NCBI GenBank assembly: GCA_049306095.1
Contig: JBAQPU010000035.1
Span: forward strand, 1 to 30,027
Reading direction: 5' to 3'
Source: UBA2336 sp049306095
GTDB lineage: Bacteria; Bacteroidota; Bacteroidia; Cytophagales; Cyclobacteriaceae
DNA: 30,027 bases
The notes below the pieces were generated by a model that saw only the letters and a program-made list of their open reading frames with translations, was not told where the DNA came from and made no database searches. Positions 1 to 7,128 of this stretch are shown one piece after another. Position 1 is the first letter of the stretch; each line of letters begins with the position of its first letter. Position numbers and translations under genes: made by a program.

Positions 1-541
1 GTATCAGGAAGTATTTTTTCAGGAAGAAACTGGAAACAGCGGGCGAAAAACTACGGATATCCTTTTCATACGCGGTGGGTTTGAAATCAGCCACTTTTGT
101 AAAACCAAACGAATAACCAAATCCTACCCTGTAGCGTTGGAGGAACTCCACATGAACGGTAGCTTTCAGCGGAATATTGAATGACTTGCTCTTAAAGCCG
201 ATTTTGGTGGTATCGGAGTTAACGGCAAAATCGGTGGGAACCATAGCAATGGTGGTTGAATCAATCCGGTTAAACCAATTGGTAAGTCCGATGGTGGGTT
301 GGGCAGGATCAAATAAAACAGGCGATCCGGTTGCAGGCTGATATAAACTGAATCCATCAAGCGAATGCTTAAAGGTTGTAGCACCATACCCCGTGCTCAC
401 TCCAAACGTAAGTTTGCTGAGGAGTTTCCTGAAAATACCGGGGCCTTTGCGATCGACATAAAAATGATCAAGCGGAATGCTCGCTTCTTTATCCTGAGCG
501 CTTACCTCGTGCAACCCCGTAACACAGATACAAACAATCAA
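1..541 (-). CDS. outer-membrane beta-barrel-like protein, 3' part outside window
   Basis: An open frame runs on the minus strand from an in-frame TAA at 575-577 to the window edge, so only the N-terminal part is visible. It has no ATG near its start. The first usable start is TTG at 541, giving a hydrophobic signal-peptide-like stretch (IVCICVTGLHEVSAQ) and then a mature region with DHFYVDRKGPGIFRKLL and beta-strand-like segments rich in Gly and aromatic residues (FGVSTGYG, RYRVGFGYSFGF). The pattern is that of a Bacteroidota outer-membrane barrel protein. The codons between the TAA and the TTG read KKSHLNRILLI, which looks like the charged start of the same signal peptide; see the finding on this start. 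It lies 135 bases downstream of the COG3014-like gene on the same strand. No specific family was recognised. Confidence 0.6.
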   Translation of the reverse strand, partial: MIVCICVTGLHEVSAQDKEASIPLDHFYVDRKGPGIFRKLLSKLTFGVSTGYGATTFKHSLDGFSLYQPATGSPVLFDPAQPTIGLTNWFNRIDSTTIAMVPTDFAVNSDTTKIGFKSKSFNIPLKATVHVEFLQRYRVGFGYSFGFTKVADFKPTAYEKDIRSFSPAVSSFFLKKYFLI

Positions 542-676
542 TATGAGGAGAATTCGGTTCAGGTGACTTTTTTTTTAGTTAACGATCAGAAATAACTTCT
601 CAGTATTGGTTTACATCCCCGCCCCTACAGGCCAGCCTTAAAATTAAGAAATTTCAGTGGTATTGTACCCAGGTAA

Positions 677-2065
677 TCAATAACGTGCCGGGCGCGACTC
701 AAGTGAGGTAAAGGTGTGAACAAGTGTCTGGTTTCTCTTTACCTCATAGGTAAATTCACGTTGATCCTGGCTGCCTTCAGGGGTTTGTTGTGAAAACCTG
801 ACTACATTTTTTCCCTCCTTCAATGGAAGGCGGGCATATAAAATACTATGCGGTAGTGTTTGCCAGTTGCGCGTATCAGCCTTTTCGGTCATGGCGTTGA
901 TCATACCAACAATAGCTCCAACTCTTTTATCATCTTTTCTGGCGCTCTTCTCGGCTGCCTTTTTTAACGCTGCCCGCAATAAACTCTTGCTGAATTCGAG
1001 AGTCATTCGCTCTTGCAGACTTTTAAACGCTATCTTATTTATGTCTTCTGCCAGTTCAAGCGAATAAACTGAATCACCCATGGCAAGCGTGGCCGAGGTA
1101 AAATAAACAGGGCGTTCGACATAACGCGGAATTGCCATTCTGAACATTTCAAGGTCTGTCAGGTCAAGCCTGTCATCAGCATTGTCAACATCAAAAGGAA
1201 AGGTAACAGGCATGTGTTCGGTGTTAAAAACAAAAACATTTCCCTGTGCATGGTTAATCACAATATTAATGCTCCATTCATCCTTTACGGGAACCAATCC
1301 ATTGTGCCAGAAAAAGACCAGGTCAGCCTGTGGATGGGTAACCTGAAAGTTGGGCCAGTTGAAGGTGTTTTTATATTCATCAAACTCACTTTTAAAGCCT
1401 GTATTCCAGGCGCTTATCAACAAATCTTTCTTTAATTGTTCAGGTGCATACAGGCCAAATAAAGGGGCGTAATCTTCCTGATAAATCTCGTATGCGTTTC
1501 TGTAGGCGATAAAGGCATTATTCCAATCGTTGTTCGCCTGGTAGATGATGCCCATCAGGTTGTGGATAAAGGCATCGCGCTGAAACCTGTTGGGTGATTT
1601 ATATTTATCGGATAACTGTTGTAGTCGGATATTCAGGCGTCTGCACTCGACAAGGGCCTCTTCATAACGCGACATTTTCAAAAAATTAATTGCCTTATAA
1701 TACAATGGAAGCAGATGCTCATGATCTTCCCCACGGTACACCGTTATCATGGGGTTAGTGAAATAGGATGCAATTTCAGCTGCGTAATTCACCTTGTAGT
1801 CTTCACCAAACAGGTAGGCCTTTTCAAAAAACTTGTTGCTCTCTTCATAGCTGCCTTTCATCGAAAGTAACAAGCCTTTATTCAGGTAATAGAGAAATTT
1901 AGTATTTGACTTCAAGAATTTTTTGTCACTGGAGAGTTCCTCTAACGCCCGGTCGAGGTTACCTTGCTCAAACTCACGGTTGAAGTCATAGCTTACTTCG
2001 TAATACGAAGCACAGGCTGAAAGCAGCACCATCGCAGGCCCGATGATCAGAATCTTTTTCAGCAT
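677..2065 (-). CDS. COG3014-like TPR lipoprotein
   Basis: A 462-residue exported lipoprotein. The N-terminus is a signal peptide with a lipobox ending at Cys18 (LLSAC). Residues about 25-230 contain helical TPR-like repeats (NLDRALEEL, YEESNKFFEKAYLFG, RYEEALVECRRLN, NDWNNAFIAYRNAYEIYQEDY). The C-terminal half is predicted beta-rich, with VERPVYFTSA, a lysine-rich segment (LRAALKKAAEKSARKDDK) and a closing region resembling an extracytoplasmic beta domain. The overall layout matches the COG3014 family, which in several proteobacteria sits next to LpoB and YcfL homologues. Here the LpoB-like gene is directly upstream with a 9-base gap, so the two are very probably co-transcribed. The role is inferred to be in the periplasm or at the outer membrane, possibly together with the LpoB-like protein in regulating cell-wall synthesis. 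No enzyme motif is visible. Confidence 0.75.
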   Translation of the reverse strand: MLKKILIIGPAMVLLSACASYYEVSYDFNREFEQGNLDRALEELSSDKKFLKSNTKFLYYLNKGLLLSMKGSYEESNKFFEKAYLFGEDYKVNYAAEIASYFTNPMITVYRGEDHEHLLPLYYKAINFLKMSRYEEALVECRRLNIRLQQLSDKYKSPNRFQRDAFIHNLMGIIYQANNDWNNAFIAYRNAYEIYQEDYAPLFGLYAPEQLKKDLLISAWNTGFKSEFDEYKNTFNWPNFQVTHPQADLVFFWHNGLVPVKDEWSINIVINHAQGNVFVFNTEHMPVTFPFDVDNADDRLDLTDLEMFRMAIPRYVERPVYFTSATLAMGDSVYSLELAEDINKIAFKSLQERMTLEFSKSLLRAALKKAAEKSARKDDKRVGAIVGMINAMTEKADTRNWQTLPHSILYARLPLKEGKNVVRFSQQTPEGSQDQREFTYEVKRNQTLVHTFTSLESRPARY

Positions 2066-2074
2066 GCAGCCTGA

Positions 2075-2647
2075 TTAATTTTTTACAAACTTCTTAATTT
2101 CATTTTGGCCGTACCAAATACGCTTATTGGTTTCAACATCGGTCAGGAAAAGGGTTGTAATATAGTTGACTACACGCTTGTTGTTATAGGTATCCGTTTC
2201 AGAATTCATTTCACCAAAAAGCATCACGTTTGCTCCTGTTTCTTTGCCCCAACGCGCCACGGTTGCAGGGTCGGCAAAGTCCTGTTGTTCGGCCCGCTCC
2301 TGTCTGAGTTTGTCGCGAAACTCATCTGATTCTACCAATTCAGCAATGCCTGAGTTATGGATGACCATCTCAAACTTCTTTACAAAATTACCGGCATCGA
2401 TATGCTCGCTGGTTTTGTTTTTAATCATGCCCACCACCACAACAGGCTTATGCCCTAACCCATCGGCATATTTCTTGAAGCTGTCTGATTCAAACAGGTC
2501 GTGAATCATTTGGTCGGCTACTTTACGTGAATCGGTATCGTTCCACCGGCCACTTAAGTCAATTTCAGTACCGGGGTCAATGCGGGTTACCGATCGGGCA
2601 CAGGAAAATAATAACAGGAGGAAAATCAGGGAAAAACGAGGGTTCAT
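2075..2647 (-). CDS. LpoB-like penicillin-binding protein activator lipoprotein
   Basis: A 190-residue lipoprotein with a short signal peptide and lipobox (LLFSC, Cys16). The mature part begins with DLSGRWNDTDSRKVADQMI, the recognisable opening of the LpoB family. It continues with KPVVVVGMIKNKTSEHIDAG, FEMVIHNSG, and GANVMLFGEMNSETD before the RIWYGQNEIKKFVKN end. In E. coli LpoB is an outer-membrane lipoprotein that stimulates the penicillin-binding protein PBP1b; whether this homologue does the same in Bacteroidota is not shown by the sequence. It precedes the COG3014-like gene by 9 bases. The 125 bases up to rpe contain no convincing promoter that I can see, so read-through from rpe is possible. 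Confidence 0.82.
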   Translation of the reverse strand: MNPRFSLIFLLLLFSCARSVTRIDPGTEIDLSGRWNDTDSRKVADQMIHDLFESDSFKKYADGLGHKPVVVVGMIKNKTSEHIDAGNFVKKFEMVIHNSGIAELVESDEFRDKLRQERAEQQDFADPATVARWGKETGANVMLFGEMNSETDTYNNKRVVNYITTLFLTDVETNKRIWYGQNEIKKFVKN

Positions 2648-2772
2648 AGGGCTATTTGTTTAACTACAAAAATCAAAAATCTTGCCGCTTTAATGAAGTT
2701 AAACCCTTTGCTGATTGACCCACGGTATTTGCAGAACATCAAAACAAATGATTGAGGGTTTGTAATCCACCA

Positions 2773-3426
2773 TCACAGCCCTTTTAACTGGGCAATCACT
2801 GCGGTTGGATCAGATGCACTAAAAACAAAATTGCCTGCCACCAGTACATCGGCTCCGGCATCCATTAACGGTTTTGCGTTCTGAAGGTTTACACCTCCGT
2901 CAATCTCAATTAAAGCTTTCGATCCTGTTTGATTGATCAAGTTCCTCAGTGTCTTTACTTTTTGATAGGTGTGCTCGATGAATTTTTGCCCTCCAAATCC
3001 AGGGTTTACCGACATCAAACAAACCAAATCAATATCCTGAATGATGTTTTCAAGCTGTGAAATGGATGTATGCGGATTTACCGCTACCCCGGCTTTACAT
3101 CCCAACGATTTGATCTGTTGAATATTCCGATGAAGGTGATTGCACGCTTCAATATGAACAGAAATCACCTCTGCCCCTGCTTTACGAAAAGCTTCTACAT
3201 ACCGTTCCGGCTCAACAATCATCAGGTGAACGTCCATCGGTTTCCGGGCATGACGTTTAATGGCTTCCACCACGGGCAAGCCCATCGAAATATTGGGAAC
3301 AAATACACCATCCATGATATCGATGTGAAGCCAGTCGGCCTGGCTGTTGTTGAGCATGGTTACTTCACGCTCGAGGTTGGCGAAATCAGAAGCAAGGATA
3401 GAGGGGGCAAGAATGGGGCTTTTCAT
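2773..3426 (-). CDS. rpe: ribulose-phosphate 3-epimerase
   Basis: Interconverts D-ribulose 5-phosphate and D-xylulose 5-phosphate in the cytosolic pentose phosphate pathway. At 217 residues it has the usual length for the family, as a single TIM barrel. It opens with APSILASDFANL. The expected metal ligands are in place: His34 and Asp36 in HIDIMDG, His67 in DVHLM, and Asp176 in IEIDGG. The glycine-rich phosphate-binding loop is seen in SVNPGFGGQKF (139-149), and the second phosphate-binding loop is in the VAGNFVF segment. It follows the subtilase gene by 66 bases and has its own likely promoter in that gap. The identification is secure. Confidence 0.96.
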   Translation of the reverse strand: MKSPILAPSILASDFANLEREVTMLNNSQADWLHIDIMDGVFVPNISMGLPVVEAIKRHARKPMDVHLMIVEPERYVEAFRKAGAEVISVHIEACNHLHRNIQQIKSLGCKAGVAVNPHTSISQLENIIQDIDLVCLMSVNPGFGGQKFIEHTYQKVKTLRNLINQTGSKALIEIDGGVNLQNAKPLMDAGADVLVAGNFVFSASDPTAVIAQLKGL

Positions 3427-3442
3427 GAGTCAGGTTAAAAGG

Positions 3443-3474
3443 CAAATCTACCCTTTTCAGGATTTTTGCGCAAC
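3443..3474 (-). promoter_or_regulatory. likely Bacteroidota promoter for rpe
   Basis: On the minus strand, a -7 element TAGATTTG (3443-3450) matches TAnnTTTG exactly. Twenty bases upstream lies GTTG (3471-3474), a three-of-four match to the -33 TTTG. Transcription would start near 3437, leaving a very short leader before the rpe ATG at 3426. It lies within the 66-base gap after the subtilase stop. This is a motif match only. Confidence 0.45.
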
Positions 3475-3492
3475 GAGACTCTATGATCAAGC

Positions 3493-5103
3493 CTACTTTA
3501 CCTTCAAAACTTTGTGCACCGAGAGTTGTTTGCCTCGCCAGCACCGCAATACATATAATCCGGGAGCGATATCGGATAGACGAATGAAATAGGTTCGATC
3601 ATTTTCTGCTTGCCACGTTATGGAACCACTGGCTCCTTTCGAATCGACTATGTCAAATGAAACGCTGCCACTTTGTTGAAAATCCTCATCAAATTCTATC
3701 CTAATCCAATCGTTGGATGGATTTGGATAGATTGCAACAGTATTCTTTTCCAGTGTTGGATCAACTGCGGTAATCACACCAAAATATGGAATTCCAAACC
3801 CAAGAAAATTATCGGGGTCAAGGAACTGACTGCCATGGATACGAATCGAATCACGAACCTCCGCTGCAGTTAACGTTGGGTGTTGCTGCCAAACGATGGC
3901 GGCAAGGGAGGCAATCAACGGAGCCGCAAATGAAGTACCACCTCCTGTAACAACTGTACCGCTTGTGTTAATCACACTTGTACCCACCCCCATAGCTGCC
4001 ACATCGGGTTTAACCCGGCCATCGGCCGTTGGCCCGACTGAACTTGAAGAGGCCAAGATCCCTGATGAATTGACCGAACCAACCGCTAGCACATGCTCGC
4101 TGTCGGCCGGGGTGGTTATGATTCCCCAAGGCTTGGAACCTTCATTACCTGCACTGATCACAACGACCATTCCTTTAGACGATGCGATGGTTGCAGCCCT
4201 GGTAATGGCAGCAGTTTCTCCGTCCATATCCGACTGGGTATAGTTCATGTTACTATCATCGAATGTATTGTACCCCAACGATGTATTGATCACATCTGCC
4301 CCTGCACTATCGGCACGCTCTGCCGCAAACAACCAATTATACTCTTCCACTCTGTATTCGGTATCGATATCTTCGGTAATGAACGCGATAAATGTTGCCT
4401 TGTAGGCGCCACCAGTATACGTACCGGCATCGTGCGCGCCTATAATCGATAATACATTAGTTCCGTGACTGTTGCGTGTAAATACATTTGAACTTCCTGA
4501 AACAAAATTGTAAGAAGTTGACGCATCAAAACGTGAATCGGTAAAAAGGTGCTGAAAGGGCTGGGTAATATTTACGGAAGGAAAGCCTGCATCCATTACT
4601 GCTATCAACATTCCTTCTCCATGAAAACCTGCTGCATGAAAATTGTCAATACCCAACATCGAAAGCTGTACATCGGTCGCTGTTGCCACACCGGAAGTGT
4701 CTTTAAATTTAGCCGATGATTTCATCCGGCCGCTGGCCGGCCTTCCGCCAGGCGCAACATATTCTGTTGAAGTCACACATGAAAGTCCTGATACGGTGGT
4801 CAGTTGTTCATCGGTTGCTTCTATCAGTACTCCGTTCATCCATTTGGTTTTATACAAAACAGTTGCACCTGTATTCGCTACCTGATCGACATAACCCGGA
4901 ACCACAGGAAGGTCTTGCTCAATTACAACAATCTCCTGATTGGCTCTCCGTTGAATCGCCCGTTCGCTTAAAAAGTTTTCCGGTACAGAGATGCTAAAAG
5001 GTGTTCCGGTTTTATCGGTAAAAAAAACCATGTAACGGTTTATCTGGGAAAACAACTCTCCCGATACAGAAACCAACAACGCAACCAAACTAATTCTGCC
5101 CAT
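3493..5103 (-). CDS. secreted subtilisin-like (S8) serine peptidase with T9SS sorting domain
   Basis: A 536-residue T9SS cargo protease. A signal peptide (about 1-19) is followed by a region of about 130 residues resembling an inhibitor-like propeptide, then the S8 catalytic domain. The catalytic triad is visible: Asp171 in AVMDAGFP (DAG rather than the usual DTG or DSG), His213 in NSHGTNV, and Ser391 in GGGTSFAAP, with the oxyanion residue Asn320 in ISAGNEG. Residues about 456-536 form a T9SS type A sorting domain, starting AIYPNPSNDW and ending LHVLK-like (VHKVLKVK). The protein is expected to be exported by Sec, carried across the outer membrane by T9SS, and then released or anchored. It starts inside the end of the upstream lipoprotein gene with a 14-base overlap, suggesting translational coupling. 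The substrate is unknown. Confidence 0.92.
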   Translation of the reverse strand: MGRISLVALLVSVSGELFSQINRYMVFFTDKTGTPFSISVPENFLSERAIQRRANQEIVVIEQDLPVVPGYVDQVANTGATVLYKTKWMNGVLIEATDEQLTTVSGLSCVTSTEYVAPGGRPASGRMKSSAKFKDTSGVATATDVQLSMLGIDNFHAAGFHGEGMLIAVMDAGFPSVNITQPFQHLFTDSRFDASTSYNFVSGSSNVFTRNSHGTNVLSIIGAHDAGTYTGGAYKATFIAFITEDIDTEYRVEEYNWLFAAERADSAGADVINTSLGYNTFDDSNMNYTQSDMDGETAAITRAATIASSKGMVVVISAGNEGSKPWGIITTPADSEHVLAVGSVNSSGILASSSSVGPTADGRVKPDVAAMGVGTSVINTSGTVVTGGGTSFAAPLIASLAAIVWQQHPTLTAAEVRDSIRIHGSQFLDPDNFLGFGIPYFGVITAVDPTLEKNTVAIYPNPSNDWIRIEFDEDFQQSGSVSFDIVDSKGASGSITWQAENDRTYFIRLSDIAPGLYVLRCWRGKQLSVHKVLKVK

Positions 5104-5776
5104 ATTCTTTTAATACCTGCCAATATTCAACACCGTCTTTGATGATCTCCTGGCCAAAACAAGGAACTTCATCGCAATAATTAAGCACAACACTTTTTTT
5201 ATAGATCAACCCAACATGACGGGCATATACTTCCTCACGTTCGTCCTTAATCAATTCGTTTACCTCTTCCTCCTGGCTTACAACGATGGCGTCATTAAAT
5301 TCTACGTTAGTTTCGAGCTGGTAATGCTTGCCCGAACTGGTGATCACATAGGTATCAGCTTCAAGCAAATTGAGTGCATTGCTGTTCCATGACTTATTCT
5401 CCACTGCAGGAAAACCGATACTCACAAAAGAAATGTTACCTTCCACAGACACCGCTTCGGATGCAGTTACCCGTGCCGACCATGTTTCGATAAACTCCCA
5501 CGAATCGTTCTCTGAATTTCTCTTGCTCCTGTGGATAACATACGTAATGCCACCTTCCAGATTCGGGAACGAATCAACAACTTCCGATTTTAGTTCATAG
5601 ATATTCGACACCGGGGGGGTTAATTCAGAATAGATATTTTCCTCCACCTCATAAATCTGATAAAATCCTGTGCGCAGCGGGAAATACTCGAGATCAGATG
5701 GTCGTGAGACTTCCTCGTCACCACAACTCCAGAAAAATATCAGCCCCGGCAATAAATACTTTATAATTTTTTTCAA
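5090..5776 (-). CDS. lipoprotein of unknown function
   Basis: A 228-residue predicted lipoprotein that I do not recognise as a named family. The signal peptide MKKIIKYLLPGLIFFWSC has a lipobox cysteine at 18, followed by DEE, and the mature part has many beta-strand-like segments (YFPLRTGFYQIYEVEE, ITYVIHRSKRN, YWQVLKEY). Three cysteines occur in the mature protein besides none in the middle (CDEVPC near the end could form a disulfide). The only possible start is TTG at 5776, because an in-frame TAA lies immediately before it and there is no internal ATG. The excellent signal peptide starting exactly there supports TTG initiation. The stop (TAG) lies 14 bases inside the downstream S8 peptidase gene, so the two are probably co-translated; a function linked to the protease is possible but not shown. 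Confidence 0.8.
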   Translation of the reverse strand: MKKIIKYLLPGLIFFWSCGDEEVSRPSDLEYFPLRTGFYQIYEVEENIYSELTPPVSNIYELKSEVVDSFPNLEGGITYVIHRSKRNSENDSWEFIETWSARVTASEAVSVEGNISFVSIGFPAVENKSWNSNALNLLEADTYVITSSGKHYQLETNVEFNDAIVVSQEEEVNELIKDEREEVYARHVGLIYKKSVVLNYCDEVPCFGQEIIKDGVEYWQVLKEYGQN

Positions 5777-5867
5777 TTATCGACTGTTTTTGGTAAATCC
5801 GCGCTCACGTTTATCCCGAAAACGATCGGGAGTAACCTCAAAGGTAATTCTTTCCGTAAAATCCTGT
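5777..5867. promoter_or_regulatory. divergent intergenic region with a short perfect inverted repeat
   Basis: This 91-base region separates the lipoprotein-subtilase pair (-) from the TrpF-like gene (+). It contains the perfect inverted repeat TCCCGA-6-TCGGGA at 5814-5831, which could be an operator or a small hairpin. On the minus strand, TACCTTTG (5839-5846) fits the Bacteroidota -7 consensus, but I see no matching -33 element. On the plus strand, TTTG near 5790 lies about 19 bases before a poor -7 candidate. Promoters for both directions must lie here or just inside the flanking genes; the precise sites are uncertain. Confidence 0.3.
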
Positions 5868-6461
5868 ATGGCACTAAGAACACTGGTAAAAGTTGGTCAA
5901 ATTTCTAATCTGAGTGATGCCCGGTATTGTTCGGGTATGAATGTAGATATGTTGGGCTTTCAGGTAGTAGCCGGGCAAGAGCATTATGTTAGCCCGGAGC
6001 TGTTTAAAGAAATCAGGGGGTGGTTCTCAGGCCCATCGATCGTGGCTGAAGCGTACGGAATTAAACGTGCAGAAGACTTTCCGGCTATAATTCAAAACTA
6101 CCTGCCTGACTTTATAGAACTTTCCCTTGCCGACTTACTGAAGATACACTCCCCCTCTTCTACTTTCATCCTGGCAACAACACACGAGGAATTAAGCACC
6201 CGCGAAGATGCCCTTGCTCCTTATTGGAATCAACTTGCGTATATTATTTTACCAGCTTCAACTCCGCAAGACTCACTTAATGAACTCTCTAAAAGCTTTC
6301 GAATACTGATACAGGCGGATCAGACTTCAACGGTTGAGTCACTTTTAAGCAATGAACATACAAAAGGAATTGCTTTGCTCGGTAGCCGTGAGGAAAAACC
6401 TGGACTTAAAAGCTATGATCAATTAGCTGATATCTTAGAGAAGTTGGAAGTTGAGGATTAA
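5868..6461 (+). CDS. TrpF-like (phosphoribosylanthranilate isomerase-like) barrel protein, probably catalytically altered
   Basis: A 197-residue cytosolic protein whose start resembles TrpF: LVKVGQISNLSDARYCSG followed by NVDMLGFQV lines up with the TrpF opening KICGIT...DA...GAD.LGF. The TrpF catalytic cysteine motif KICG is replaced by KVGQ. The mid-barrel QLHG-like strand reads FIELS, and the later Asp-containing and glycine-rich phosphate-binding motifs are not recognisable. The C-terminal KGIALLGSREEKPGLKSYDQL resembles the last TrpF strand and helix. The frame is open upstream to 5670, but that stretch overlaps the divergent lipoprotein gene and encodes low-complexity charged sequence, so ATG 5868 is preferred. 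No other trp gene is nearby. It converges on trmB with a 7-base gap. A true isomerase seems unlikely; a diverged relative with another role is more plausible. Confidence 0.65.
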   Translation: MALRTLVKVGQISNLSDARYCSGMNVDMLGFQVVAGQEHYVSPELFKEIRGWFSGPSIVAEAYGIKRAEDFPAIIQNYLPDFIELSLADLLKIHSPSSTFILATTHEELSTREDALAPYWNQLAYIILPASTPQDSLNELSKSFRILIQADQTSTVESLLSNEHTKGIALLGSREEKPGLKSYDQLADILEKLEVED

Positions 6462-6468
6462 GTATTTC

Positions 6469-7128
6469 CTAATCCTTAAATCTAAAACGAAGGTATTTTA
6501 TTTTCTCGCCTTGCGAGGCAAAAGCGAGTTCGTATCGTGTTTTAATATCGAAACACTCAGAGCGCAGGTCCGAGTGATAAACATCATCAGTATACCGTAA
6601 GTCAGTAATGTCGTTCCGGTTCTGCATCTCCTCAAGCGAATATTCATACAAACCGGTATTGTCTGTTTTCAGTCTGATGTAACCTCCCGGTTTTAACAAG
6701 CGCTTGTACATGGCCAGAAAACGCGGGCTGGTCAGCCGTCTTTTAATATCCCGCTTGCGCGGACGAGGATCGGGGAATGTGATCCAAATCTCATCAATTT
6801 CATGTTCGGAGAAAAAATTCTCGATCAGTAAAATCATCGTGCGAAGGAAGGCAACATTATTAAGTCCTTCCTCTGTTGCCTGCGTGCTGCCCTTCCAGAT
6901 TCGCTCGCCTTTGATATCAACACCGATGTAGTTTCGTTCGGGGAACAACCGTGCCAGGCCGATCGTATACTCGCCTCTTCCGCAGGCCAGTTCAACCGTG
7001 ATCGGGTTTTCGTTATTAAAAATATCTTCATTCCACTTGCCCCGCACATAGTGGTAATGCTCTTTTGTTGGCTCAATCACGTTAGATTGACCTTCAATCT
7101 CCTTGAACCGTTCAAGTTTTCTTTTCAC
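6469..7128 (-). CDS. trmB: tRNA (guanine-N7-)-methyltransferase
   Basis: Methylates N7 of guanine 46 in the variable loop of tRNA, using S-adenosylmethionine. The 219-residue length and motifs fit TrmB. The AdoMet-binding motif I is VELACGRGEYTIGLA (about 45-59), followed by the acidic strand end in YIGVDIKGERIW (67-78), and the family signature ITFPDPRPRKRDIKRRL (116-132). LKPGGYIRLKTDN follows. The start codon is GTG at 7128, which overlaps the folC stop as GTGA (7125-7128), the classic arrangement for translational coupling. It is the last gene of the SPOR-TonB-folC-trmB operon and converges with the TrpF-like gene 7 bases away. Confidence 0.95.
   Translation of the reverse strand: MKRKLERFKEIEGQSNVIEPTKEHYHYVRGKWNEDIFNNENPITVELACGRGEYTIGLARLFPERNYIGVDIKGERIWKGSTQATEEGLNNVAFLRTMILLIENFFSEHEIDEIWITFPDPRPRKRDIKRRLTSPRFLAMYKRLLKPGGYIRLKTDNTGLYEYSLEEMQNRNDITDLRYTDDVYHSDLRSECFDIKTRYELAFASQGEKIKYLRFRFKD

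Noticed and set aside
577..676. Possible small gene or terminator between the COG3014-like gene and the barrel gene.
   Set aside because: Only a weak AT palindrome (CTTAAAATTAAG) is visible; no coding frame with a start and no stem followed by a T-run.
3896..4452. Plus-strand open frames opposite the subtilase.
   Set aside because: They run antisense through the catalytic domain whose triad is intact on the minus strand.
5670..5867. N-terminal extension of the TrpF-like protein by 66 residues.
   Set aside because: It overlaps the divergent lipoprotein gene, gives a charged low-complexity sequence unrelated to the fold, and the family-like start begins at ATG 5868.
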